A stretch of DNA of 36,306 nt from Prevotellaceae bacterium (GTDB lineage: Bacteria > Bacteroidota > Bacteroidia > Bacteroidales > UBA932): NCBI GenBank assembly GCA_031269545.1, contig JAISYZ010000151.1:1-36306 (forward strand), in the 5' to 3' direction. A program made the translations under genes and the position numbers. Each line of letters opens with the position of its first letter. The stretch's first letter is position 1. Positions 16,337 to 24,551 of this stretch are shown here, one piece after another. The notes beneath the pieces were generated by a model. It searched no databases, had not been told where the DNA came from, and saw only the letters and a program-made list of their open reading frames with translations.

Positions 16337-17751
16337 AAAGAAAGAAAAATATATTGCAGGCATTGGATTGGAAAACTATCACGGTTTACATAATTCTTGT
16401 ATGTACAGGATGGATCTGCATTTATTCGTCAGTTTATAATGTCGAACATTCAAGCATTTTCGACATGTCGCAACGTTATGGAATGCAAATCGTATGGATT
16501 GGAACAGCCTTTTTGCTCGCACTTTTTATACTTTGTTTAGATATAAAAGTCTTTACCGTATTGTCGTTTCCTTTATATCTGATAACACTGTTTTCGTTAC
16601 TTTTTGTTATTTTTGCAGGAACTGAAGTAAACGGTTCCAAATCGTGGCTGGCAATAGGTTCGATACGGATTCAGCCTGCCGAATTTATGAAAATAGCAAC
16701 ATCTTTGATGGTTGCGTATGTGATAAGCGAATATGGATTCAAAATAAATTCATTTACAAATATTTTAAAACTGCTCGTAATTTTTATAGCTCCAATAGCG
16801 CTGATTTTAATGCAGAAAGATACAGGTTCGGCTCTGGTATTTTCGTCATTTCTGATTATGCTTTATCGCGAAGGCATGAGCGGCTGGATAGTTATCGGAA
16901 TAATTTATATTTCTGCTCTGTTCATATTATCATTATTGATGCCTGCCTTAGAAACAGTTTGTATTCTTACCGTACTGACAATGTTGATTTATATTGTTTT
17001 AAACTCAGACATATTATGGAAAAGCATAAAAATCGCATTTACATTTTTTATAGGATTGATAATCGCAACATTCATCCGCAACGAAGCCGACATTAAATTA
17101 GAAACGCAATATTTAATTTTAATCTACGTTGCAGTATTTTTATCAATGCTTTTAATAAAATATCATAAAGGACGAATCTCTAAATTATTGCTCGTTGCTG
17201 TCTTTTTTTTCTCATCTGTATTTATTAGTTTTTCAGTTGATTATGTATTTGATAATTTTCTGAAGCCGCATCAAAAAGACAGAATTGAAGATATGCTCAA
17301 CATGAAAGTAGATTTACAAGGCACAGGATATAACGTCAATCAGTCGAAAATAGCAATAGGTTCGGGCGGATTGTTTGGACAGGGATTTTTACAAGGCACG
17401 CAAACGAAATTCAATTTTGTTCCCGAACAAAGCACCGATTTCATATTTTGCACAATAGGCGAAGAAGCAGGATTTGCAGGCTGTTTGGTGATTATTGGCT
17501 TGTATCTTTTTCTCCTGTTCAGGATAATAATAATTGCCGAACGGCAGCGTTTCGCTTTTACGCGCATCTTTGCATACTGCACTTTTGGAATTTTGTTTTT
17601 CCACTTTGCCGTCAACATCAGTATGACAATAGGACTTATACCCGTAATAGGCATTCCGCTTCCATTTTTGAGTTATGGCGGTTCATCTCTTTGGGCGTTT
17701 ACAATAATGCTTTTTATTTTATTAAAACTTGATACTAAACGATGGAATTGA
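16333..17751 (+). CDS. rodA: Peptidoglycan glycosyltransferase RodA
   Basis: The 472-residue SEDS-family membrane enzyme polymerises glycan strands from lipid II as the partner of PBP2. About ten membrane spans are visible. SEDS signatures include GSKSWLAIGSIRIQPAEFMKI, LMQKDTGSALVF, the FVPEQSTDFIF motif (the Asp region expected to be catalytic), IGEEAGFAGC and IPLPFLSYGGSSLW. The protein is somewhat long, with extra hydrophobic segments in the middle (about residues 190-290), which I recall as common in Bacteroidota RodA. The ATGA overlap with the PBP2 gene indicates coupled translation. Confidence 0.95.
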   Translation: MKRKKNILQALDWKTITVYIILVCTGWICIYSSVYNVEHSSIFDMSQRYGMQIVWIGTAFLLALFILCLDIKVFTVLSFPLYLITLFSLLFVIFAGTEVNGSKSWLAIGSIRIQPAEFMKIATSLMVAYVISEYGFKINSFTNILKLLVIFIAPIALILMQKDTGSALVFSSFLIMLYREGMSGWIVIGIIYISALFILSLLMPALETVCILTVLTMLIYIVLNSDILWKSIKIAFTFFIGLIIATFIRNEADIKLETQYLILIYVAVFLSMLLIKYHKGRISKLLLVAVFFFSSVFISFSVDYVFDNFLKPHQKDRIEDMLNMKVDLQGTGYNVNQSKIAIGSGGLFGQGFLQGTQTKFNFVPEQSTDFIFCTIGEEAGFAGCLVIIGLYLFLLFRIIIIAERQRFAFTRIFAYCTFGILFFHFAVNISMTIGLIPVIGIPLPFLSYGGSSLWAFTIMLFILLKLDTKRWN

Positions 17752-17801
17752 AACGCCGCCGCTGCGAAGAACGTATAAACGAATTAAAAATAAAAAACGA
17801 A

Positions 17802-17837
17802 GAGTGATTATTCGCTCCTTAAAATTAAAATTTTAAG
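17802..17837 (+). terminator. Probable end of the cell-shape operon: two adjacent hairpins
   Basis: GAGTGA (17802-17807) pairs with TCGCTC (17812-17817) across a 4-nt loop. The next 20 bases are a perfect hairpin, CTTAAAAT (17818-17825) with ATTTTAAG (17830-17837). The hairpins lie 50-85 bp after rodA. No long T-run follows, so termination strength is uncertain. Confidence 0.45.
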
Positions 17838-17864
17838 ATACACAAATTAATAAACAGACATTTT
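17827..17864 (-). repeat. Dispersed repeat copy C (38-bp core)
   Basis: The core reads AAAATTTTAAGATACA... through ...AACAGACATTTT. Its reverse complement matches 23741-23778 at 36 of 38 positions, and 31 of 37 positions match in inverted orientation at 18817-18853. A 12-bp stretch AACAGACATTTT recurs directly at 17883-17894. The AACCTAAC/GTTAGGTT inverted repeat follows at 17878-17912. Confidence 0.75.
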
Positions 17865-17877
17865 ATAAGAAGTTTTC

Positions 17878-17912
17878 AACCTAACAGACATTTTTACAAA
17901 AAAAGTTAGGTT
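17878..17912 (+). other. Inverted repeat in the leader of the repeat lipoprotein gene
   Basis: AACCTAAC (17878-17885) and GTTAGGTT (17905-17912) are exact reverse complements separated by 19 nt and followed by TTTTAG. The arms resemble the palindromes at 23708-23740 and 28329-28359. The structure could terminate upstream transcription or sit in the mRNA leader of the next gene. Confidence 0.45.
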
Positions 17913-17966
17913 TTAGAAAAAAAAATGAAAATGAATAAACAAATTTTTAATTTTAATAAAAAGATT

Positions 17967-18740
17967 ATGACAAAAAATTTAACAAAATTCATGGTAAACA
18001 TGCTGCTGGTGGCAACATTTGCCGCAGTAGTTGCCTCGTGCAGCAAAGAGGATCCTGCGCCTGTAAAAAAACAGCCTGATGTATATGTTGCAGGACGACA
18101 AGACTATAATAGTGGAACCAATGGAGTAGCCACTGTATGGAAAAACGGCATGCTTACCGCGCTTACAGATGGGACAAACTATGCCAAAGCATATTCCGTT
18201 TTCGTATCGGGCAGCGATGTATATGTTGCAGGATACGAATATAACGGAAACATCTATGTAGCCAAAGTCTGGAAAAACGGCGCTGCTACTGTGCTTACAG
18301 ATGGAGCAAACTCTGCATGGGTAAATTCGGTTTTCGTGTCGGACAGCGATGTATATGTTGCAGGATACGAATATAGTGGAAACAAAACTGTAGCCAAAGT
18401 ATGGAAAAACGGTGTGGCAACTGCGCTTACAGACGGTACAAACTATGAGCGGGCAACGTCTGTTTTTGTGTCGGGCAGCGATGTATATGTTGCAGGAGAC
18501 GAATATAGTGGAAACAACTATGTAGCCAAAGTATGGAAAAACGGCGCTGCTACTGCGCTTACAGATGGGACAAACGATGCAGATGCAAATTCCGTTTTCG
18601 TGTCGGGCAGCGATGTGTATGTTGCAGGATACGAAAATAACGGAAGCAGAGATGTAGCCAAAGTATGGAAAAACGGTGCTGCTACCGCGCTTACAGATGG
18701 AACAAACTCTGCATATGCAAATTCCGTTTTTGTAAAATAA
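17967..18740 (+). CDS. Lipoprotein of five near-identical 44-residue repeats (propeller-like)
   Basis: With the start at 17967 the product has 257 residues. MTKNLTKFMVNMLLVATFAAVVASC is a clean lipoprotein signal with the lipidated Cys in VASCS; the upstream ATG at 17925 would give an unusually long n-region. After SKEDPAPVKKQP come five units of the form DVYVAGYEYNG...VAKVWKNGAATALTDGTN..A.SVFVSGS, starting at 18078, 18216, 18348, 18480 and 18612. The periods are 138 bp once and 132 bp three times. The YVAG and VWKNG strands suggest beta-propeller blades, but five units plus a short end is a low count. No enzyme motif is visible. Function is unknown; a surface or periplasmic binding role is my inference. 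Confidence 0.85.
   Translation: MTKNLTKFMVNMLLVATFAAVVASCSKEDPAPVKKQPDVYVAGRQDYNSGTNGVATVWKNGMLTALTDGTNYAKAYSVFVSGSDVYVAGYEYNGNIYVAKVWKNGAATVLTDGANSAWVNSVFVSDSDVYVAGYEYSGNKTVAKVWKNGVATALTDGTNYERATSVFVSGSDVYVAGDEYSGNNYVAKVWKNGAATALTDGTNDADANSVFVSGSDVYVAGYENNGSRDVAKVWKNGAATALTDGTNSAYANSVFVK
18078..18737 (+). repeat. Five tandem in-frame repeats of 132 bp (first one 138 bp)
   Basis: Units start at 18078, 18216, 18348, 18480 and 18612, each at GATGTATATGTTGCAGGA or a one-base variant. Long stretches are identical at the DNA level, including synonymous positions, which indicates recent duplication or gene conversion. Confidence 0.9.
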
Positions 18741-18760
18741 TGATTAACGTTTAATACTGC

Positions 18761-18795
18761 AAGGGCGAAGGTTTTTCGCCCTTTGTTTGTTTTGT
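18761..18795 (+). terminator. Intrinsic terminator of the repeat lipoprotein gene
   Basis: AAGGGCGAA (18761-18769) pairs perfectly with TTCGCCCTT (18775-18783) around a 5-nt loop, followed by TGTTTGTTTTGTTG. It starts about 20 bp after the stop codon. Confidence 0.88.
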
Positions 18796-18802
18796 TGTTT
18801 AG

Positions 18803-18863
18803 ACCTGTCAGGCTTGAAATGCCTGTTTCTTAATTTTTGTATCTGGGAATTTTACTTTTTAAT
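18803..18863 (+). repeat. Dispersed repeat copy A
   Basis: CCTGTCAGGCTTGAAATGCCTG is a degenerate palindrome, followed by a tail through ...TTTGTATCTGGGAATTTT. The tail core at 18817-18853 is the inverted counterpart of copy C (17827-17864), and it lies in the same orientation as copy B (23741-23778). Copies A and C flank the repeat lipoprotein gene in opposite orientation. Confidence 0.75.
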
Positions 18864-18911
18864 ACTGACTAAATACTTTTTAAAACTTTAGAAAATTACT
18901 GTATTTTTATA

Positions 18912-18919
18912 TATCTTTG
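18912..18919 (+). promoter_or_regulatory. lepA -7 box (TATCTTTG)
   Basis: TATCTTTG exactly matches TAnnTTTG and lies 23 bp before the lepA ATG. Confidence 0.6.
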
Positions 18920-18942
18920 CACAAAATTCGAAACGACAATAA

Positions 18943-20730
18943 ATGAATAACATTCGTAATTTCTGCATAATAGCACATATCGACCATGGAAAAAGCACGC
19001 TTGCCGACCGTTTGTTGCAAACGACAAACACGCTGTCGGAACGCGAATTTCAAGATCAGGTTCTTGATGATATGGATTTGGAGCGAGAGAAAGGCATTAC
19101 CATAAAAAGTCATGCAATACAAATGGAATATACACACGACAGCGAAAAATATATTCTCAACCTGATTGATACTCCGGGACATGTCGATTTTTCATACGAG
19201 GTTTCGCGTGCTATTGCTTCGTGCGAAGGCGCTTTGCTTGTTGTTGATGCAACTCAGGGCATTCAGGCGCAAACAATATCAAATCTTTACCTTGCACTCG
19301 AAAACGATTTGGAAATTATTCCTGTTCTTAATAAAATTGACATGGCAGCCGCTATGATAGAAGAAGTCAGCGACCAGATAGTCGATTTGACAGGCTGTCA
19401 GCGACAGGATATTATACTCGCCAGCGCAAGAACAGGCGAAGGCGTACCGCAAATTCTGGAAACAATCATTCATAGAATAAAACCACCGCAAGGAGATGTA
19501 AACGCTCCGTTGCAGGCATTGATTTTTGATTCAATTTTCAATTCGTTTCGCGGAATAATTGCATATTTTAAAGTCAAAAACGGAATTATTCGCAAAGGTG
19601 ACAAAGTGAAATTTTTTGCTACAGGCAAAGAATACGAAGCCGACGAAGTTGGTGTGCTGAAACTTTCGCTGCAACCTCAAAACGAAATCAGAGCGGGAGA
19701 TGTAGGATATATAATATCGGGAATAAAAACAACTACCGAAGTAAAAGTCGGAGACACAATAACTCATGTTGATAAACCTTGCAATTCGCAAATAGATGGT
19801 TTTGAAGATGTGAAACCAATGCTGTTTGCAGGAATTTATCCAGTATCGACAGATGAATACGAAGAATTGCGAACAGCGCTGGAAAAACTGAAACTCAATG
19901 ATGCTTCGCTGACTTTTGAACCCGAATCGTCGATGGCTTTGGGATTTGGATTTCGCTGCGGATTTCTCGGATTGCTTCATCTCGAAATTGTTCAGGAACG
20001 CCTCTATCGCGAGTTCGACATGGATGTGATTACCACAGTACCGAATGTATCTTTTGATGTTTATACTACGAGCAGCGATAAAATTGTTGTTCACAATCCT
20101 TCGGGACTTCCTGCATCTACGCTTATCGACCGTATTGAAGAACCGTATATTTCGGCGCAGATAATAACGAAAAGCGAATATCTCGGAGCGGTTGTAAAAT
20201 TATGCCTTGATAGACGGGGAACATTGAGAAATCAGTCGTTTTTGACTACCGATCGCGTAGAACTTACGTTTGACATGCCATTGTCGGAGATTGTTTTTGA
20301 TTTTTACGACAAACTCAAAAGCATTTCACGCGGATACGCTTCGTTCGATTATTCGCTTACTAACTACAAATTAGCCGACTTGGTGAAACTTGATATTCTT
20401 TTGAACGGCGAACAGGTAGATGCTCTTTCAAGTCTAACGCATCGCACTCATGCTTACGATTTTGGCAGGAAAATGTGCGAAAAATTAAAAGAACTCATTC
20501 CACGCCAGCAGTTCGACATAGCAATTCAGGCTGCAATAGGAGCAAAAATCATTGCACGCGAAACGGTAAAAGCCGTGCGTAAAGATGTTACCGCAAAATG
20601 TTATGGCGGCGACATTACACGCAAACGCAAACTTTTGGAGAAACAGAAAAAAGGTAAAAAACGCATGCGACAGATAGGCAGTGTCGAAGTTCCGCAGGAA
20701 GCTTTTTTAGCAGTTTTAAAAATGGAATAA
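18943..20730 (+). CDS. lepA: Elongation factor 4 (ribosome back-translocase LepA)
   Basis: The 595-residue translational GTPase acts on stalled or mis-translocated ribosomes and in ribosome biogenesis. The G domain has G1 AHIDHGKST at about 10-18, G2 around KGITIKS, G3 DTPGHVDF and G4 NKID. The beta-barrel domain II, the EF-G-like domains III and V, and the LepA-specific C-terminal domain ([24 protein letters not shown]) are complete. Length is standard. It is a single gene with its own -7 box, and it runs convergently into the YdjM-type hydrolase gene. Confidence 0.97.
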   Translation: MNNIRNFCIIAHIDHGKSTLADRLLQTTNTLSEREFQDQVLDDMDLEREKGITIKSHAIQMEYTHDSEKYILNLIDTPGHVDFSYEVSRAIASCEGALLVVDATQGIQAQTISNLYLALENDLEIIPVLNKIDMAAAMIEEVSDQIVDLTGCQRQDIILASARTGEGVPQILETIIHRIKPPQGDVNAPLQALIFDSIFNSFRGIIAYFKVKNGIIRKGDKVKFFATGKEYEADEVGVLKLSLQPQNEIRAGDVGYIISGIKTTTEVKVGDTITHVDKPCNSQIDGFEDVKPMLFAGIYPVSTDEYEELRTALEKLKLNDASLTFEPESSMALGFGFRCGFLGLLHLEIVQERLYREFDMDVITTVPNVSFDVYTTSSDKIVVHNPSGLPASTLIDRIEEPYISAQIITKSEYLGAVVKLCLDRRGTLRNQSFLTTDRVELTFDMPLSEIVFDFYDKLKSISRGYASFDYSLTNYKLADLVKLDILLNGEQVDALSSLTHRTHAYDFGRKMCEKLKELIPRQQFDIAIQAAIGAKIIARETVKAVRKDVTAKCYGGDITRKRKLLEKQKKGKKRMRQIGSVEVPQEAFLAVLKME

Positions 20731-20788
20731 ATCAGCATTTAACGACTTATACCAAACTTCCACAAAAATACAATTTGTATAAATTGAT

Positions 20789-20809
20789 TATCAATAAAAT
20801 AGATTGATA
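20789..20809. terminator. Weak hairpin between convergent genes
   Basis: TATCAAT (20789-20795) pairs with ATTGATA (20803-20809) across a 7-nt loop, with TTTAAGATTGTTTT following. It lies between the end of lepA and the end of the minus-strand hydrolase gene. It is AT-only and short, so the assignment is tentative. Confidence 0.3.
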
Positions 20810-20838
20810 TTTAAGATTGTTTTGATGCCGTTTTGGTA

Positions 20839-21855
20839 TCAATCGTTTACTATTTGCCGAAAATATTGTTTTAATTTTTCAAAATCTACTTTGCGTTTTG
20901 GATAATGGTGTTCCATTATCAGTTCGCCGTTGTCGCTCATTTTCAGACGATGCGCAAACACGGCTTTGTCAAGGTCGGCTGTACCGTCAAAATCGAAACT
21001 TGCAAAACGCAAATCATAAAAAAATATTTCTCCATTTTCACCTTTCGTAAGACAGTAAAATCCTTTTGAAAAGCGTACAAGCCGCATAAATTCGGCATTT
21101 TTGTTGAATTTTTCGGATAAATAATAATTTTTTGGAAAATATTTTTTATAATTAATCTCTTTATTTATAAGATTGTAATTTGCCGAAAAAAATCCATCTT
21201 CATCTTCAACAATTACAAGCCACACAAGGTTTGTAAGCGGTAATGGAGATGTCAATATTCTGTCGTAATTTATAGTTTGATCATTAAGATGAAATTTGAT
21301 TTTCTGTTCGAGAGATATTTTATTAACGACCGTAAAACCAAGATATGTTACAGAAAGCAACATCGCCAATGACGCAATGACTTTACGTAATTTTGTCCCT
21401 CTTTTCACAAAAATAAAACATAACAAAGCAATTACAAAAGGAAAAATTAAAAACAAATCGACAATTCCTATGCAATCGAATGCCACCCTGAATTTGCTGA
21501 ACGGATAAAAAATTGCCGTTCCGTACGAATTGAAACAATCAATAAATATATGCGAAAACAAACACCACGAAGCAACTTTTAACCAATCGATTAGATTCTT
21601 TTTTGTTCTTTTATGAATTATTGTCAGCAGTTTTGCAACAAGCGGAATTATCAAGATGCAAAAGAGAATTGAATGTGTAGGACCACGATGGAAAAGTAAA
21701 GATTGTGCTGGCAGGAGAAAAGGTTGTGCAATTACATCCAAATCGGGTAAACTTGCAATTGCCGCTCCCCAAAGCGCTGCTTTTTTTCCTAATTTGTTGC
21801 CGGCGACAATCTCGCCCGCGACAGCGCCAATTAATATGTGAGAAATCGTATCCAT
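20839..21855 (-). CDS. YdjM/YbcI-type membrane-bound metal-dependent hydrolase
   Basis: The 338-residue membrane protein begins MDTISHILIGAVAGE. It carries the family's polar motifs between hydrophobic spans: DTISH near residue 2, SLPDLDV, HRGPTHS and SHIFIDCFNSYGT. These match the YdjM/LexA-regulated family (PF04307), predicted inner-membrane zinc hydrolases resembling phospholipase C-type enzymes. About four or five membrane segments occupy the first 180 residues. The remaining C-terminal half is a soluble beta-rich region (LTNLVWLVIVEDEDGFFSANY) found in the longer members. The natural substrate is unknown. It shares a bidirectional promoter palindrome with the divergent rlmD-type gene. 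Confidence 0.85.
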   Translation of the reverse strand: MDTISHILIGAVAGEIVAGNKLGKKAALWGAAIASLPDLDVIAQPFLLPAQSLLFHRGPTHSILFCILIIPLVAKLLTIIHKRTKKNLIDWLKVASWCLFSHIFIDCFNSYGTAIFYPFSKFRVAFDCIGIVDLFLIFPFVIALLCFIFVKRGTKLRKVIASLAMLLSVTYLGFTVVNKISLEQKIKFHLNDQTINYDRILTSPLPLTNLVWLVIVEDEDGFFSANYNLINKEINYKKYFPKNYYLSEKFNKNAEFMRLVRFSKGFYCLTKGENGEIFFYDLRFASFDFDGTADLDKAVFAHRLKMSDNGELIMEHHYPKRKVDFEKLKQYFRQIVND

Positions 21856-21902
21856 GAATATTGAAAATTACAGTTATTTTTTATTGAATATTTCATTTTT
21901 AA

Positions 21903-21922
21903 TTACTTTTGCACAAAAGTAA
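21903..21922. promoter_or_regulatory. Symmetric bidirectional promoter: 20-bp perfect palindrome with a -7 box on each strand
   Basis: TTACTTTTGCACAAAAGTAA equals its own reverse complement. It contains TACTTTTG (TAnnTTTG) on the plus strand at 21904-21911, before the methyltransferase gene, and the same box on the minus strand at 21921-21914, before the hydrolase gene. For the minus promoter a TTTTG lies 22 bp upstream. The two promoters would compete for RNA polymerase. Confidence 0.6.
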
Positions 21923-21928
21923 AAAAAA

Positions 21929-23341
21929 GTGAGTAAAAAGAAGCAAAATATTATTTTAAATAATGCAGAAATTATTGATATTGCCGCCGAAGGCAAGGCT
22001 ATTGCAAAAGTGGATGGCAAAGTAATCTTTGTTCCGTATGCAATTCCCGGCAGTATTGTCGATTTGCAAATTGTGCGTAAACAACGCAATTTCATGGAAG
22101 GAAAAATTATAAATATCGTCAAACAATCAGATAAATTTATTGATGCATTTTGCGAACATTTTGGCGTTTGCGGAGGTTGTAAATGGCAAAATTTGCCATA
22201 TAACGAACAACTTTTTTACAAACAGAAACAGGTTGCAGATCAACTTCAAAGAATAGGAAAAATTGACTTTCCTCACATGAATGATATTATTGCTTCGCCG
22301 AAAATTACTGAATACCGCAACAAGTTGGAATTTACTTTTTCGTGCAAACGCTGGATTACGCAAAACGAAATAGACGAAAATACAGTAATCGAAAATTATA
22401 ATGCTTTGGGTTTTCATATTCCGCAACTGTTTGATAAAGTTTTGAATATAAATCATTGTTACCTTCAACCCGAGCCGTCGAATACAATACGCAAGGCAAT
22501 TTACGATTTTGCCGTCGAAAACAATTATTCGTTTTTTGATATTCGCGAGAAAAATGGACTTTTACGCAATCTGATTCTTCGCAATACCAAGTGCGGCGAA
22601 GTAATGGCGATAATTGTGTTTGGTTATGATGATGAAAAAAAACGTTGCGCTTTGCTTGACTATTTACAAACTAATTTTCCGCAAATTGTTTCATTGCAAT
22701 ATGTTATAAATGCAAAACTAAACGACACTATTAATGATTTGGATGTAATATGTTACAGCGGCAACAGTTTTCTGATGGAAGAGATGAACGGATTAAAATT
22801 CAAAATTGCAGCAAAATCCTTTTATCAGACAAATCCCGAACAGGTTTTAAATCTTTATCAGAAAGTATTTGATTTTGCGGCGGTCAACAGTTCTCAAACT
22901 GTTTACGACCTTTACACGGGAACGGGAACGATAGCATTGTTTCTCGCACGACATGCAAAAAAAGTGATAGGAATAGAATGTATAGCCGAAGCAATTGAAG
23001 ATGCAAAACACAATGCAAAAATAAATGATATTGAGAATGTTGACTTTTTCGTTGGCGATATGAAAGATATTCTTACCGCCGATTTTATCAACAAAAGCGG
23101 CAAAGCAGACCTTATAGTTCTCGATCCTCCGCGCGCAGGAATCCATCCAAAAGTAGGCGAAGTAATTTTGAATGCAAATCCCGAAAAGATTGTTTACGTA
23201 AGTTGCAATCCTGCAACGCAAGCCCGCGATTTGCTTATGTTTGCCGATAAATACAAAATCGAAAAAATACAGCCTGTCGATATGTTTCCGCACACGCATC
23301 ATGTCGAAAATATCGTTTTGCTTGTCAGGAAAATGAAATAA
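21929..23341 (+). CDS. rlmD: RlmD/TrmA-type 23S rRNA (uracil-5-)-methyltransferase
   Basis: The protein has 470 residues from a GTG start, chosen because it lies 17 bp after the -7 box and the TRAM domain begins at once (IILNNAEIIDIAAEGKAIAKVDGK). Cys75, Cys81 and Cys84 in CEHFGVCGGC, plus Cys177, match the 4Fe-4S ligands of RumA. The SAM-binding domain has YDLYTGTGTIALFLA, IGIECIAEAIEDA, LDPPRAGIHPKV and the nucleophile Cys426 in YVSCNP. The enzyme methylates a uridine of 23S rRNA. Bacteroidota carry several paralogues, so the exact position (U1939 or U747) is uncertain and the symbol is by best family fit. Confidence 0.85.
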   Translation: MSKKKQNIILNNAEIIDIAAEGKAIAKVDGKVIFVPYAIPGSIVDLQIVRKQRNFMEGKIINIVKQSDKFIDAFCEHFGVCGGCKWQNLPYNEQLFYKQKQVADQLQRIGKIDFPHMNDIIASPKITEYRNKLEFTFSCKRWITQNEIDENTVIENYNALGFHIPQLFDKVLNINHCYLQPEPSNTIRKAIYDFAVENNYSFFDIREKNGLLRNLILRNTKCGEVMAIIVFGYDDEKKRCALLDYLQTNFPQIVSLQYVINAKLNDTINDLDVICYSGNSFLMEEMNGLKFKIAAKSFYQTNPEQVLNLYQKVFDFAAVNSSQTVYDLYTGTGTIALFLARHAKKVIGIECIAEAIEDAKHNAKINDIENVDFFVGDMKDILTADFINKSGKADLIVLDPPRAGIHPKVGEVILNANPEKIVYVSCNPATQARDLLMFADKYKIEKIQPVDMFPHTHHVENIVLLVRKMK

Positions 23342-23373
23342 ATTATACTCGTTTTTATTAGATTTTCATTTAC

Positions 23374-23404
23374 AGTTTATTTTAAATTTTATACAAAGGT
23401 AAAA
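23374..23404 (-). repeat. Orphan copy of a 31-bp promoter-region sequence
   Basis: The 31 bases are identical to 24552-24582, the sequence that carries the TACCTTTG -7 box of the outer-membrane gene at 23799-24542. Here the box (minus strand, 23401-23394) faces the 3' end of rlmD and precedes no gene. Confidence 0.8.
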
Positions 23405-23543
23405 GTAATTCCTGACTTTGACACTTTATTTAGTTTCTCCTTAAAAGAACATAAAATATTTATTCACAATCAATTATTAGTTAAAATTAGATAAACTATT
23501 TTTGCAAAATCATTAAACCAGACAAAATAATTGTCAATAAAAA

Positions 23544-23695
23544 TGTCCTGTCAGGGACAAAACGTTGGTAGAAAAATAATTGCCGCCGATATTTTCGCGC
23601 GAAGCATTGTCGCTGACTTGAAAAACTGTCGGCAACTCGCGCGACATGCAGGATGAGATTCTTCGTTCTACCAATATTCTGTCCCTGACGGGACA
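23544..23695. repeat. 152-bp inverted-repeat element, REP/MITE-like
   Basis: TGTCCTGTCAGGGACA (23544-23559) and TGTCCCTGACGGGACA (23680-23695) form the outer arms, with exact inner arms TTGGTAGAA (23565-23573) and TTCTACCAA (23666-23674). Inside, TCGCGCGA occurs near 23595 and again near 23637, enclosing a TTGTCG..GAC/GTCGGCAA stem. The element is GC-richer than its flanks, contains no gene, and would fold into one long branched hairpin. Confidence 0.75.
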
Positions 23696-23707
23696 GCAAG
23701 CATCATC

Positions 23708-23790
23708 AAACCTAACAGGTTTCGGAAACCTGTTAGGTTTAAAATGTCTGTTTATTAATTTTTGTATCTGAAAATTTTGCTTTTTAATAA
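23708..23790 (+). repeat. Dispersed repeat copy B with a perfect 15-bp-arm palindrome
   Basis: AAACCTAACAGGTTT (23708-23722) and AAACCTGTTAGGTTT (23726-23740) are exact reverse complements with a 3-nt loop. The tail core at 23741-23778 matches copy C at 36 of 38 positions in inverted orientation, and also matches copy A. The repeat lies just past the stop of the outer-membrane gene, so the hairpin may end that gene's transcript. Confidence 0.8.
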
Positions 23791-23798
23791 GCGATTAA

Positions 23799-24542
23799 TT
23801 AAAAAATCCTGTAGCTAAGAGTAAAATTTAACATTGGCCATAATTTAAAAATTTTTTTCGGGAGATCGCTCAATTCGTCTGAATTATTTAAAGTGTTCTG
23901 ATCTTCTTGTGAGATATATATTTGCTTGCTGTCAAATTTGAAATCACCTTGATAAATTATTCCTACATCAAATTTAAAAGCTATTCTTTTGTTTGCTATT
24001 GAGCGTCCAAGTCCAATTCCAAAATAAGGTTTAACAATGCCGCCTAATTTAACTTTTGCATCAAAAGTTCCGTCAGTGCGTGGTTTTACAATAATATCGT
24101 CGTTAAGTTCAAAAATTACATCGGGATTGTAATTATTTATTTTTCCTTTCATCGAAACAGAATTGGAACCGAGATAAAAACCTGCTGAAAGAGAAAAAAT
24201 ACCGTTTTTCCATGGATAATAATCAAGTAAAAGTTTAAAATTAACAAAACTTAATTTCGGGTCGAAAAGAGAACCTGACAATTGTTCGCTGTGCGCATTA
24301 GCATCAGGAATATAACCGTCGGGAGAAATGTCAAAATCCAAACTTGGGCTAAGGCTGAAGATATCGAATCCGCCTCTTAACTTGAAGTTAGGAAACAATG
24401 ATGTTGAAGCAGTAATACCGGGTCCATAAGTCCCCGCTTCCAAACCAACAGCAAGTTGGTCAAATGCTTTTTGAGCCATTGTGGCTGTCGAAAAAGCAAA
24501 GCAGCAAAGAACTGCAATAATAATTTGATTTTTTCTAACCAT
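23799..24542 (-). CDS. Small outer-membrane beta-barrel protein of unknown function
   Basis: The 247-residue protein has a signal peptide (MVRKNQIIIAVLCCFAFSTATMAQ, cleavage near residue 24). The rest alternates polar and hydrophobic residues in strands such as FKLRGGFDIFSL, FVNFKLLLDYYPW, GIFSLSAGFYLGS, VKPYFGIGLGRSI, AFKFDVGIIYQG and MLNFTLSYRIF. It ends in Phe, as barrel proteins inserted by the Bam machinery do. I recognise no specific family. It has its own -7 box and stands at the end of the co-directional envelope cluster, so it may be regulated separately. Confidence 0.75.
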   Translation of the reverse strand: MVRKNQIIIAVLCCFAFSTATMAQKAFDQLAVGLEAGTYGPGITASTSLFPNFKLRGGFDIFSLSPSLDFDISPDGYIPDANAHSEQLSGSLFDPKLSFVNFKLLLDYYPWKNGIFSLSAGFYLGSNSVSMKGKINNYNPDVIFELNDDIIVKPRTDGTFDAKVKLGGIVKPYFGIGLGRSIANKRIAFKFDVGIIYQGDFKFDSKQIYISQEDQNTLNNSDELSDLPKKIFKLWPMLNFTLSYRIF

Positions 24543-24551
24543 AATTTCAAG

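Noticed and set aside
18078-18740. Regular repeats considered as a CRISPR array
   Set aside because: The units are in frame, 132 bp long, contiguous, and encode a clear repeated protein with a lipoprotein signal.
19531-20094. Antisense open frame of 187 codons inside lepA
   Set aside because: Shadow of the conserved lepA gene; the peptide is rich in Cys, Phe and His in the way typical of reverse-strand reading.
23496-23699. Minus-strand frame of 67 codons across the 152-bp element
   Set aside because: It is produced by the inverted-repeat element itself and shows no protein character.
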